Positions 1-6,102 of a DNA stretch of 7,543 nt are shown here, one piece after another. Under the pieces are notes generated by a model. The model was not told the origin of the DNA, ran no database searches, and saw only the letters and a list, made by a program, of their open reading frames with translations. Source of the DNA: Myxococcales bacterium. Lineage in GTDB: Bacteria > Myxococcota > Bradymonadia > UBA7976 > UBA1532. The stretch covers positions 1 through 7,543 of the forward strand of contig JAGQJJ010000171.1 of NCBI GenBank assembly GCA_020430675.1, read 5' to 3'. The stretch's first letter is position 1, and each line of letters begins with the position of its first letter. A program made the position numbers and the translations under genes.

Positions 1-318
1 CCCCCGTTCCCTTCACCACCGCGGCGTACTTTGGGCCACGCGAGCCCAAAGGGCGAGCCCCACGCCTCCCGCAGCGTAGGCGTGCTGCGGCAGCAGCACG
101 GCGCGGCGCGACCGGAGCGACCCGAGTCTTCGAGGGTTGCGCAGGGCGCAGAGCGCCGCCCGAAGGGCGCCGCAGCGAGGAAGGCACAGCCAACACTGTG
201 ACCCAGTGTGCTGCCATCGCAAGCTTGCCATCGAGCCACCGTGCCAGCCGACCACCCGCTGCCCAACAGCGCCCTGATCGCGCTTGCGCCTCGGGGGCCG
301 GGTCGGTCAAATGCACCC
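1..318. other. Non-coding, hairpin-rich intergenic stretch
   Basis: No convincing gene lies here. The one minus-strand open frame (about 13-255) has no recognisable domain, is rich in Arg, Ala and Leu, and is broken up by palindromes, so I treat it as chance. Three perfect hairpins are visible: an 8-bp stem CTTTGGGC/GCCCAAAG at 29-36 and 44-51, an 8-bp stem with a GGCA tetraloop at 81-100, and a 6-bp stem ACACTG/CAGTGT at 193-198 and 204-209. None is followed by a T-run. An 8-base direct repeat TGCCATCG occurs at 212-219 and 226-233. The stretch must also hold the promoter of the downstream lipoprotein operon, but I cannot pick out a convincing -35/-10 pair. Confidence 0.55.
81..100. repeat. 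Perfect 8-bp hairpin with GGCA loop
   Basis: CGTGCTGC at 81-88 pairs completely with GCAGCACG at 93-100 around a 4-base loop (89-92). It is the tightest of the hairpins in the left intergenic stretch. It could be part of a terminator for a gene to the left of the window or of a dispersed palindromic repeat. No T-run follows on either strand, so a classical intrinsic terminator is not supported. Confidence 0.5.
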
Positions 319-1758
319 ATGCTGAGACGAATTGGCCTGCTGTGCCTGTTGATGTCCGCCTGCGGCGGGTTGCAGGAGCGCGAGTGCCCGGCGCCGATCG
401 GGACCATCGTGTTGGAGGACTGCGAGGTCTACAACCGGCGCTTTGAGCAGCTTCAGGTCGATGTGCGCGCGCTCTTGGGCACCGCCGAGGCGCAGGCGAC
501 GATCGAGCGGCGCAAGCTGCGCGGAAGGGCGCAGGCGGGCGAGGCGCTCGATGTGCTGGCGCATCGGCTGTACGCGCTGTGCCGCGATCACAACGCCTGT
601 CGGACCGACCGCGCGGCGTGGCTGGCCGAGCGCGATCGCATCGATGCCTCGGTGACGAAGATTCAGGTGCTGACGACCCGGCTGCGCGATGAGCCCGACG
701 CCAAGGCGCGCGAGAAGTTGCAGGTCGAGCTGGTGGCGGCGCTGGCGGGGTTGCACGCTGAAGATGAGCCGCAGCGCCGGCATTTTTCGAGTTGGTTGCC
801 GTGGATGGGCGCGCGCTTTCGGCCGCCGCAGCCCGACGCGCCGGCGCGGGCGCCGCGATTGATGGGCGTCGATCCCGATACGCAGGCGCAGTTTGCTTCG
901 GGCAAGGGCATCGTGGGCTTCCTGCCGACCGTGCGCGTCGACCTCTGGTACGAGAACGGCGCGTTTGCCGCCGATGACGCGGTGGTGCTCGATTTTGGCG
1001 ATGGCCATGTCTCGGCCTGTCCGGTGCGCGGGCGGGGCAACGGCGAGGATCACGCCTCGGTGGGCTGCAAGGGGCCCGAGGATCTGGTGCTGCGCGGCAG
1101 CTATGACCTGAGCGTGCGCTATCGCACCGGCATCGATGGCACCGAGCGGGTCATCGGGCATCGCAAGGTGCCGATTCTGGCGGCAACGGGCGATTATCCC
1201 GACAAGCCGGCCTCGATCTTCGACGTCGACCTCGATCCCGACGCGCGGCGGGGCACGCTGCACTTCGTCCCGCATGATGGCGCGCTGCCGAGCAAGGTCG
1301 ACCAGCCGGTGCTCGATGTGGTGCTCAAGCTGCGCGATTACCACCGCGAGGTCACCGCGCGCTGTGCCATCGATGGCAAGGATGCCTTCGGGGCCTTGAC
1401 CGCAAAAGGCGGCGGGCAGGCGGGCACGCATCAGGATCAGGCGCGCTATCGCACGGTGAAGCCCGGCAGCAGCGTCTCGGTGGCGCATCCGTTCATCGAG
1501 TGGTGGCGGTATCGCTTCCCCTTGCCGCTGGGCGTGCCGCGCGATGGCAAGCCGCTTCCCGATGACCTGGCGCCGTGGCCGCGCGCGGGCAAGTGGCAGT
1601 GCACGGTGACCATCGCCGGTGAGCCCGCGCGGCGGCTGCGCTTCACGGTGAAGCCCGATGGCACGCTCAAGGCGCTGCCCGCGCAGCTCGCCGAGCCGCG
1701 CGCGGAGTGGCTGCTCGAGACGACGGTGCTGCCGACCGGCGCGGAGGAGAAGCTGTGA
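319..1758 (+). CDS. Lipoprotein of unknown function, first of a tandem paralogous pair
   Basis: I do not recognise a named family. The 479-residue product starts with a short lipoprotein signal peptide: Arg3-Arg4, a hydrophobic core at 5-13, and Cys15 in the context LMSAC. I therefore predict lipid attachment at Cys15 and a location on a periplasmic-side or surface membrane. The frame is open back to 208, but starting there would bury the signal peptide, so ATG 319 is preferred even though no clear Shine-Dalgarno precedes it. Eight further cysteines (23, 35, 88, 94, 234, 250, 349, 428) all have counterparts in the next gene. Residues 55-145 look largely helical and charged; the remainder looks beta-rich, with an FPLP motif at 400-403 and a WQC...RRLRF block at 426-442. 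It overlaps the next gene by 4 bases, implying translational coupling and a shared transcript. The hydrophobic residue before Ser-Ala-Cys is Met, slightly atypical for a lipobox. Confidence 0.85.
   Translation: MLRRIGLLCLLMSACGGLQERECPAPIGTIVLEDCEVYNRRFEQLQVDVRALLGTAEAQATIERRKLRGRAQAGEALDVLAHRLYALCRDHNACRTDRAAWLAERDRIDASVTKIQVLTTRLRDEPDAKAREKLQVELVAALAGLHAEDEPQRRHFSSWLPWMGARFRPPQPDAPARAPRLMGVDPDTQAQFASGKGIVGFLPTVRVDLWYENGAFAADDAVVLDFGDGHVSACPVRGRGNGEDHASVGCKGPEDLVLRGSYDLSVRYRTGIDGTERVIGHRKVPILAATGDYPDKPASIFDVDLDPDARRGTLHFVPHDGALPSKVDQPVLDVVLKLRDYHREVTARCAIDGKDAFGALTAKGGGQAGTHQDQARYRTVKPGSSVSVAHPFIEWWRYRFPLPLGVPRDGKPLPDDLAPWPRAGKWQCTVTIAGEPARRLRFTVKPDGTLKALPAQLAEPRAEWLLETTVLPTGAEEKL
1743..1749 (+). 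promoter_or_regulatory. Ribosome binding site of the second lipoprotein gene
   Basis: GGAGGAG lies five bases before GTG 1755, inside the last codons of the first lipoprotein gene. It is the strongest Shine-Dalgarno in the plus-strand cluster and is the main reason, together with the signal peptide, for choosing GTG 1755 over the upstream ATG at 1707. Confidence 0.8.
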
Positions 1759-3050
1759 AGCCATCGCTCTGCCTCGCGCTGGCATTGATCCTTGGCGCCT
1801 GTGGCAACGAGTACACCTGCCCGGCGCCAGTCGGTCCCATCGTGCGCGATGACTGCGATGTCTACGAGACGCGCTACGAGGCGCTGGCGGTGCAGTTGGG
1901 CGTCAGCTTCGCTGGCGTGGGCGTGGGCGTGGGCGTGGGGCAGCAGGCGGTGCGGGATCCGAGCGAGCTTTTGCAGGTGCTCAAGCTGCAGACGATGGCG
2001 CTTTGCCGCGATTACAACGCCTGCCGCGTGCGGCCCGATGAGTATCGGCGGCGGCGCGAGGCGATGGACAACAAGTACACCGCGATCACCGCGCTGAACG
2101 CGCAGCTCGCGACGGCCGATGACTCGGCGACGCGGCAGCGCATCGTCGATCAGCTCGTGGTCGAGCTGCGCCGGCCGATCGAGATGCCGGCGCCCGATGA
2201 GGCCCCGGGGCGCAAGGTGGCGCCGTTTCGCGACGCGACGTGGATGTGGATCGGCAGCAAATACGCGGCGCCTGCGCCGACGACCGGGCCGGCCGGGGTG
2301 CCGCCGCTGGCCGAGTGGAGCCTGGTGCTCTCGACCGGCCTGGGCCGCGGCGAGCTGATCTCGCATCTGCGCTTCCGCGGGGCGGCCGAGCCCGATGATC
2401 AGGTCTACGCGACGCTGCCCGATGGCGCCGAGGTGCGCTGCCCGGTCAAGCCGTCGGCCGAGAGCCCGAGCGATCCCGAGCGGGGGGCCGAGGCGCGGGC
2501 GAGCTGCACCTGGCCCGATCAGAAGGCGCTGCCGGCCGAAGGCGAGCTGCGCGTCGAGTATCGGCCGGGGTTGTCGGGGCAGCGCCATGCGGTCGCCGCG
2601 TTGCCGCTCTCGCCCGAGGCGCGGCTGCGCGAGGCGTGGCTGGATTATCTGCCGTCGCCGGTGCGCCTGACGCCGGTGCATCATGAGCGGCCCTGGCTGG
2701 TGGTGTGGCGGCCCGAGCGGCAGGACCAGAACGTGACGCTGCGCTGCACGCATGACGGCAAGCCGGTGGGTGACGTCATCCGCGCCATCTCGGCGATGCG
2801 CGCGGCGCACAAGCTGACGCGCTATCACTTTCCGCTGCCGATCAGCCTGCCGTACGACGGCAAGGTGCGCGAAGAGAAGGACGATCTGCTGCCCGCCGAG
2901 GCGGCCGGGGAGTGGCGCTGCCATGTCTCGGTGCTGGGGCAGCGGGTGCGCTCGCTGCGCTTCAAGCTGAAGGCCGATGGCCGGCCCGAGCAAACACCGC
3001 CGCCGGGGCTGTATTCGCCGCCGTGGTGGCCCATTTCTGACGTGGAGTAG
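1755..3050 (+). CDS. Lipoprotein of unknown function, second of the tandem paralogous pair
   Basis: The 431-residue product begins at GTG 1755, whose bases overlap the TGA of the previous gene (GTGA). It has Lys2, a hydrophobic core at 5-13 and a textbook lipobox ILGAC with Cys16 as the predicted lipidated residue. Cysteines at 22, 34, 84, 90, 229, 251, 331 and 389 match one for one those of the upstream paralogue. Shared motifs include CPAPxGxIV at 22-30, LCRDxNAC at 83-90, an FPLP motif at 359-362 and a WRC...RSLRF block at 387-403. Over the first 23 residues from CPAP, 14 are identical between the two. A run of four Gly-Val pairs at 54-61 is encoded by a perfect hexanucleotide repeat and lies where the paralogue has unrelated sequence. 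No family is recognised. The pair may form a complex or bind different ligands; both ideas are inference. Confidence 0.88.
   Translation: MKPSLCLALALILGACGNEYTCPAPVGPIVRDDCDVYETRYEALAVQLGVSFAGVGVGVGVGQQAVRDPSELLQVLKLQTMALCRDYNACRVRPDEYRRRREAMDNKYTAITALNAQLATADDSATRQRIVDQLVVELRRPIEMPAPDEAPGRKVAPFRDATWMWIGSKYAAPAPTTGPAGVPPLAEWSLVLSTGLGRGELISHLRFRGAAEPDDQVYATLPDGAEVRCPVKPSAESPSDPERGAEARASCTWPDQKALPAEGELRVEYRPGLSGQRHAVAALPLSPEARLREAWLDYLPSPVRLTPVHHERPWLVVWRPERQDQNVTLRCTHDGKPVGDVIRAISAMRAAHKLTRYHFPLPISLPYDGKVREEKDDLLPAEAAGEWRCHVSVLGQRVRSLRFKLKADGRPEQTPPPGLYSPPWWPISDVE
1914..1937 (+). repeat. In-frame GGCGTG hexanucleotide repeat, four copies
   Basis: Four perfect copies of GGCGTG encode (Gly-Val)x4 at residues 54-61 of the second lipoprotein, followed by one more Gly. 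The unit is six bases, so gain or loss of units would change length by two residues without a frameshift. Confidence 0.9.
3044..3047 (+). promoter_or_regulatory. Ribosome binding site of the quinone oxidoreductase gene
   Basis: GGAG ends six bases before ATG 3054 and lies in the final codons of the second lipoprotein gene. With only three bases between TAG and ATG it points to translation from the same transcript. Confidence 0.65.
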
Positions 3051-3053
3051 GCC

Positions 3054-4034
3054 ATGCGCGCGCTGCGCATCACCCGCCCCGGCGGGCCCGAGGTCTTGCA
3101 GATCGGCGAGCACAAGCTGCGCGCGCCGGGGCCGGGCGAGGTGCACGTCGAGGTGCGCGCGGCGGGGGTGAACCGGGCCGATATTCTGCAACGCCTGGGG
3201 TTTTATCCGGCGCCGCCCGACGCGCCGCCCGATGTGCCTGGGCTGGAGTTTGCCGGCATCGTCGTCGGCCGCGGCGAGGGCGCGACGCGCTTTGCGCTGG
3301 GCGATCGGGTGATGGGCATCACCGGCGGCGGAGCCTGCGCCGAGGCGTTGCTGGCCCACGAGCGCACGTTGCTGCCGGTGCCGGCGCTGTTGTCGGACTC
3401 CCAGGCGGCGGCGGTGCCGGAGGCGTTCATGACCGCCTTTGACGCGCTGACATTGCAGGGCGAGATGCGCATGGGCGAGCGGGTGCTGGTGCAGGCGGTC
3501 GGCTCGGGGGTGGGCACGGCGGCGGTGCAGCTCATCAGAGCGGCGGGCGCGCAGGCGCTGGGCACGTCGCGCACGGCCGACAAGCTGGTGCAGGCGGTGT
3601 CGCTCGGCCTCGACGTGCCGGTGCACACCACCGATGGCCGCTTCGCCGACGCGGTGCGGGCGGCGACGGGCGGCGAGGGCGTTGATCTGATTCTCGATCT
3701 GGTCAGCGGCGACTACGTGCGCGAGGGGCTGTTTGCGCTGGCGCCGCGCGGTCGGTTGATCGTGGTCGGCCTGCTCGCCGGGCCGCGCACCGATCTGCCG
3801 CTGGGGTTGCTGTTGACCAAGCGGCTCACCATTCGCGGCACCGTGCTGCGCAGCCGGCCGCTCGAAGAGAAGATCGCCGTCGCCCGCGCCTTCGCGCGCC
3901 ATGTGCTGCCCGGTCTGGCCGATGGCACCCTGCGCCCGGTGGTGCACGCCGTGCTGCCGATGGCCGAGGCCGCCGAGGCGCACCGCGCGATGCAGGCCGA
4001 GGCGCCGTTTGGCAAGCTGGTGCTCACCTGGTAG
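3054..4034 (+). CDS. NAD(P)H:quinone oxidoreductase, zinc-independent MDR family, PIG3 type
   Basis: A complete 326-residue medium-chain dehydrogenase/reductase, predicted to reduce quinones or reactive carbonyl compounds with NADPH in the cytoplasm. The N-terminal GroES-like catalytic domain (about 1-125) carries AAGVNRADILQR at 36-47, the Tyr-Pro-rich loop at 51-58, PGLEFAG at 62-68 and GDRV at 83-86. The Rossmann domain (about 126-262) has the nucleotide-binding loop AVGSGVG at 148-154, a variant of the usual AxxGGVG. LRSRPLEEK at 265-273 is typical of the PIG3/TIGR02824 branch, and the C-terminus closes with the usual GKLVLTW. The structural-zinc cysteine cluster and the catalytic-zinc ligands of alcohol dehydrogenases are absent, so this is not a zinc enzyme. 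Length matches the family. It is the last gene of the plus-strand cluster, three bases after the second lipoprotein gene. Exact substrate is unknown; family assignment is firm. Confidence 0.95.
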   Translation: MRALRITRPGGPEVLQIGEHKLRAPGPGEVHVEVRAAGVNRADILQRLGFYPAPPDAPPDVPGLEFAGIVVGRGEGATRFALGDRVMGITGGGACAEALLAHERTLLPVPALLSDSQAAAVPEAFMTAFDALTLQGEMRMGERVLVQAVGSGVGTAAVQLIRAAGAQALGTSRTADKLVQAVSLGLDVPVHTTDGRFADAVRAATGGEGVDLILDLVSGDYVREGLFALAPRGRLIVVGLLAGPRTDLPLGLLLTKRLTIRGTVLRSRPLEEKIAVARAFARHVLPGLADGTLRPVVHAVLPMAEAAEAHRAMQAEAPFGKLVLTW

Positions 4035-4058
4035 CCGCAGCGCGCCGAACCGGGGCTG

Positions 4059-5825
4059 CTACTTCTTGAACATGTCGAGCGTGATCGTCGGGCAGTAGTC
4101 GCCGGCCGGTTCAAACGTCCAGAGCGCGCCGGTGGCTTCGCGCTGCTCGGCGTCGGTGAAGTGGGTGTCGACGCGCAGGACGCGCACGGCGCGGGGCGGG
4201 GCGTCGGGGAACGGGTTCTCTTCGAGCAGCGCCAGCACCTCGGGGCGGCCTTCGAGCAGGGCGCGCATGAAGCTCGTAAACCAGCCGGCCTCGCAGCGAT
4301 GGCGCAGGGCGGCGAACCACATCTGCCAGTCGAGGCGCGGCATATGCGCGCCGGCGAAGCGCAGGGGTTCGTCGGGCGCGTCGGGCTTGAAGCGAAAGCG
4401 GTAGCGGCGCCAGGTCTTGCCGTCGGCGGTGCCTTCGACCAGCAGCTCAAAGCGCTTGGTGGTCATGGTGGCGAAGAGGCCGTAGCTGTTGATGCTGGCA
4501 AACGGGCCGGCGACGTCGCGCCACGCTTCGGCGGCGGTGGCCAGGCCGCCGAGCAGGTGATCGGTCGGGCCGCCGGCTTCGGTGGCCGCGGCGGCGCTGG
4601 CTTCGCGCAACGAGCGGCCGGCGAGGCGGGTGGTCATCAGCAGCGCGCTGACGCCGCCCCAGATGAGCAGCACGGCGATGGCGACGGCGCGGGTGAAGTC
4701 GCCGGCGGGCGGACCCGGCTTGACGAAGCGCAACCGCAGCCCGCCGGGCAGCAGGCGCAGCAGGCGCGCGTCGTCGAGCAGGGTGGCGACGGTGACCAGG
4801 GTCAGCAGGTGGAAGAAGCCGTAGTTGCCGGTGCCGGCGATGGTGGCGAGCAGGCCGCAGAAGAGGATCGCGGCCGGCAGGCGCGCGAGGCCGTGGTCGG
4901 CGCAGCCCTTCCAGATGCGGCCGCAGAGCAGGCGCGGCGCGAGCGCGCCGAGCACGACATGGGCGGCCGAGAACTGGCCGACGCCGACCGCGAGCAGCAC
5001 CGAGACGATGGCGAGCCACGCGACGAGGCGCAGGCCGCGCGGGTTGAAAATGATGATCCAGGGGGCAAACAGCTCGGCGAAGTGGCTGAACGCGACGCCG
5101 ACGTGGCGCATGGCCGCGGGCGCCTGCTGGGCATGCCACGCGACGGGGTGGGGGATGGGCTGCGTCCAGAAGTGGTAGTCGAGCGCGGTCAGGTTCTGCC
5201 AGGTCGGATCGCCGCTGGCCAGCTTCACCGCGCCCGAGAGCAGCATCAGCTTGAACAGCAGCAGGCGCATCGCCCAGACCGACCAGGGGCTCGGCTCGGC
5301 CTCGGTCGACAGGCGCGGCAGCAGGCCACCGGGCGCGTAGAAGACGGCGAGCAGCGTGGTCTCGAGCAGCAGGGTGTCCCACTGGAAGCTGAGGAACGGG
5401 CCGGCGATCGAGAACAGCGACAGGTACAGCGCCCACAACGCGATGAGCAGACCGCGGGGCCAGAAGCCGACGAGCAGCGCGCCCGCGCAGGCCATGCCGG
5501 CGGCGCAGAGGCCTTCGATGGCGGCGTCGCTGGCGCCGGTGAGCCAGGCGAGGGTGGGCACATGGGCCCAGAGCCAGTCGCCGCGCGCGCTGAGCACGCG
5601 ATCGGCGCGTTCGAGGAAGTCGGCGGCGGGGGTGATGCCGTGCTCGCCAAACAGGCCGCGGGCTTGCACATAGAGCGAGCCGAAGGCGGCGAGGTGCGAG
5701 AGCGCGAGCAGGCGCAGGCTGAGCCAGCGGGCGAGACGGCGGCCGCCCTCGGGGAGCGGACGTCCGGCGCTTTGCGCGATGCTCAGCGCGGGGGTCGACG
5801 ATGCGTCGGCGGCTGCGCGGGCCAT
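4059..5825 (-). CDS. Lipase maturation factor (LMF1) family multi-pass membrane protein
   Basis: A complete 588-residue membrane protein. Animal LMF1 helps homodimeric lipases fold in the endoplasmic reticulum; the role of bacterial members is not established. By eye about ten hydrophobic segments lie between 33 and 398 (for example 104-122, 125-145, 184-202, 264-283, 315-332, 376-398). Family hallmarks are FQWDTLLLE at 147-155, a long conserved block from KLMLLSGAVKLASGD (192-206) through TALDYHFWTQPIPHP (213-227), NSYGLFATMTTKR at 446-458, ELLVEG...DG..W at 460-472 and PRLDWQMWFAAL at 496-507. The last ~145 residues form a soluble domain. ATG 5825 is the first start codon in a frame that stays open upstream into the repeat at least to 5904; no clear Shine-Dalgarno precedes it. 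About 28 polar residues come before the first hydrophobic segment. It converges on the oxidoreductase gene with a 24-base gap and lies downstream of the PATAN gene on the same strand, separated by 277 bases of repeat. Confidence 0.93.
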   Translation of the reverse strand: MARAAADASSTPALSIAQSAGRPLPEGGRRLARWLSLRLLALSHLAAFGSLYVQARGLFGEHGITPAADFLERADRVLSARGDWLWAHVPTLAWLTGASDAAIEGLCAAGMACAGALLVGFWPRGLLIALWALYLSLFSIAGPFLSFQWDTLLLETTLLAVFYAPGGLLPRLSTEAEPSPWSVWAMRLLLFKLMLLSGAVKLASGDPTWQNLTALDYHFWTQPIPHPVAWHAQQAPAAMRHVGVAFSHFAELFAPWIIIFNPRGLRLVAWLAIVSVLLAVGVGQFSAAHVVLGALAPRLLCGRIWKGCADHGLARLPAAILFCGLLATIAGTGNYGFFHLLTLVTVATLLDDARLLRLLPGGLRLRFVKPGPPAGDFTRAVAIAVLLIWGGVSALLMTTRLAGRSLREASAAAATEAGGPTDHLLGGLATAAEAWRDVAGPFASINSYGLFATMTTKRFELLVEGTADGKTWRRYRFRFKPDAPDEPLRFAGAHMPRLDWQMWFAALRHRCEAGWFTSFMRALLEGRPEVLALLEENPFPDAPPRAVRVLRVDTHFTDAEQREATGALWTFEPAGDYCPTITLDMFKK

Positions 5826-5835
5826 GGCGATCAGC

Positions 5836-5878
5836 CCGAAAAGTGCGCGGGTTCGCGACGCGCAGCAGATTCGCTCAC
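5836..5878. repeat. Short, apparently internally deleted copy of the adjacent repeat
   Basis: It starts with CCGAAAAGTGCG, identical to the left end of the full copy 50 bases further on. After a few bases it then jumps to a 26-base segment (5853-5878) identical to the right-end part of the full copy (6065-6090). About 160 bases of the core are missing, and the outermost right bases (CCACTTTTCGG) are absent too. The simplest reading is an internal-deletion derivative in tandem with the full unit. Confidence 0.7.
5853..5878. repeat. 26-bp perfect direct repeat, copy 1
   Basis: It begins TCGCGACGCG and ends ATTCGCTCAC. It is identical over 26 bases to 6065-6090. The offset of 212 bases is not a multiple of three, so the two copies would be read in different frames, which argues against the small open frames spanning this stretch being genes. 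Confidence 0.9.
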
Positions 5879-5904
5879 GGCGAGCCCGAAAAGTGCGTGA
5901 GCGA
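5871..5904. repeat. Inverted repeat at the junction of the two repeat copies
   Basis: TCGCTCAC at 5871-5878 pairs perfectly with GTGAGCGA at 5897-5904 around an 18-base loop that carries the CCGAAAAGTG left-end motif. It is formed by the right end of the short copy meeting the left end of the full copy. In a minus-strand transcript it would sit about 45-80 bases upstream of the LMF1-like start codon. Confidence 0.6.
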
Positions 5905-6005
5905 TCGTCGCGAGCAGCGGGAGACCGTGCCCGATCCGGCCTCGCGGAGCTTGAGGGCGCGGAGCCATACTGGATGTCTGGCGAGGGGCCAAGCCCGCGA
6001 CCTGA

Positions 6006-6025
6006 CGGGGCGTCGGCCCGCCCCG
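6006..6025. repeat. GC-rich hairpin in the core of the repeat element
   Basis: CGGGGCG (6006-6012) pairs with CGCCCCG (6019-6025) around a six-base loop. It lies about 80 bases downstream of the PATAN gene stop on the minus strand and could slow or end transcription there, but no T-run follows, so I do not call it a terminator. Confidence 0.45.
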
Positions 6026-6064
6026 CAGGGGCCGAGAGCGAGCAAGGCCAGAGATGGCGTGGGA

Positions 6065-6090
6065 TCGCGACGCGCAGCAGATTCGCTCAC
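6065..6090. repeat. 26-bp perfect direct repeat, copy 2
   Basis: Identical to 5853-5878. In this copy the segment runs on into CCACTTTTCGG, completing the right terminal inverted repeat of the 216-bp element. Confidence 0.9.
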
Positions 6091-6102
6091 CCACTTTTCG
6101 GC

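Larger units (their letters stand above)
5886..6101. mobile_element. 216-bp non-coding element with 19-bp imperfect terminal inverted repeats (MITE- or REP-like)
   Basis: The left end CCGAAAAGTGCGTGAGCGA (5886-5904) is the inverse complement of the right end (6083-6101) with one mismatch in 19 bases. The interior has no recognisable coding sequence and contains a 7-bp GC hairpin at 6006-6025. Inverted ends, a size near 200 bp and no transposase fit a miniature inverted-repeat element or a large REP/BIME-type intergenic repeat. No target-site duplication is evident at the boundaries, so movement by transposition is inference. The element almost exactly fills the space between two minus-strand genes: its right end lies one base from the stop codon of the PATAN gene. 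Confidence 0.6.

Noticed and set aside
13..255. Possible 80-residue minus-strand gene at the left edge
   Set aside because: It runs through three perfect hairpins and its composition looks like translated non-coding DNA; no ribosome binding site or domain was found.
307..1785. Minus-strand open frame (492 codons) opposite the first lipoprotein gene
   Set aside because: Arg/Ala/His-rich with no motif, whereas the plus strand has a lipoprotein signal, a paralogue and conserved cysteines.
1446..3983. Very long minus-strand open frame (845 codons) opposite the lipoproteins and the oxidoreductase
   Set aside because: It spans three plus-strand genes with good evidence, and its product is an Arg/His/Gln/Ala-rich string with no domain. 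This is the usual antisense shadow in high-GC DNA.
4032..4061. Possible bidirectional terminator between the convergent oxidoreductase and LMF1-like genes
   Set aside because: A GCAGC/GCTGC stem (4037-4041 with 4055-4059) has a large, only partly paired loop and no T-run on either side; too weak to call.
4161..5900. Long plus-strand open frame (579 codons) opposite the LMF1-like gene
   Set aside because: Its product is a low-complexity Gly/Ala/Gln/Glu/Arg string, and the opposite strand encodes a clearly recognisable membrane protein.
5831..6094. Possible 87-residue minus-strand gene across the repeat
   Set aside because: The 26-bp repeat is read in two different frames within it, the only start is a GTG inside the terminal inverted repeat, and the product has no recognisable features.
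5836..6101. CRISPR array or retron-like element
   Set aside because: There are only two copies of the 26-bp repeat, 212 bases apart, without regular spacers, and no cas or reverse transcriptase gene in the window.
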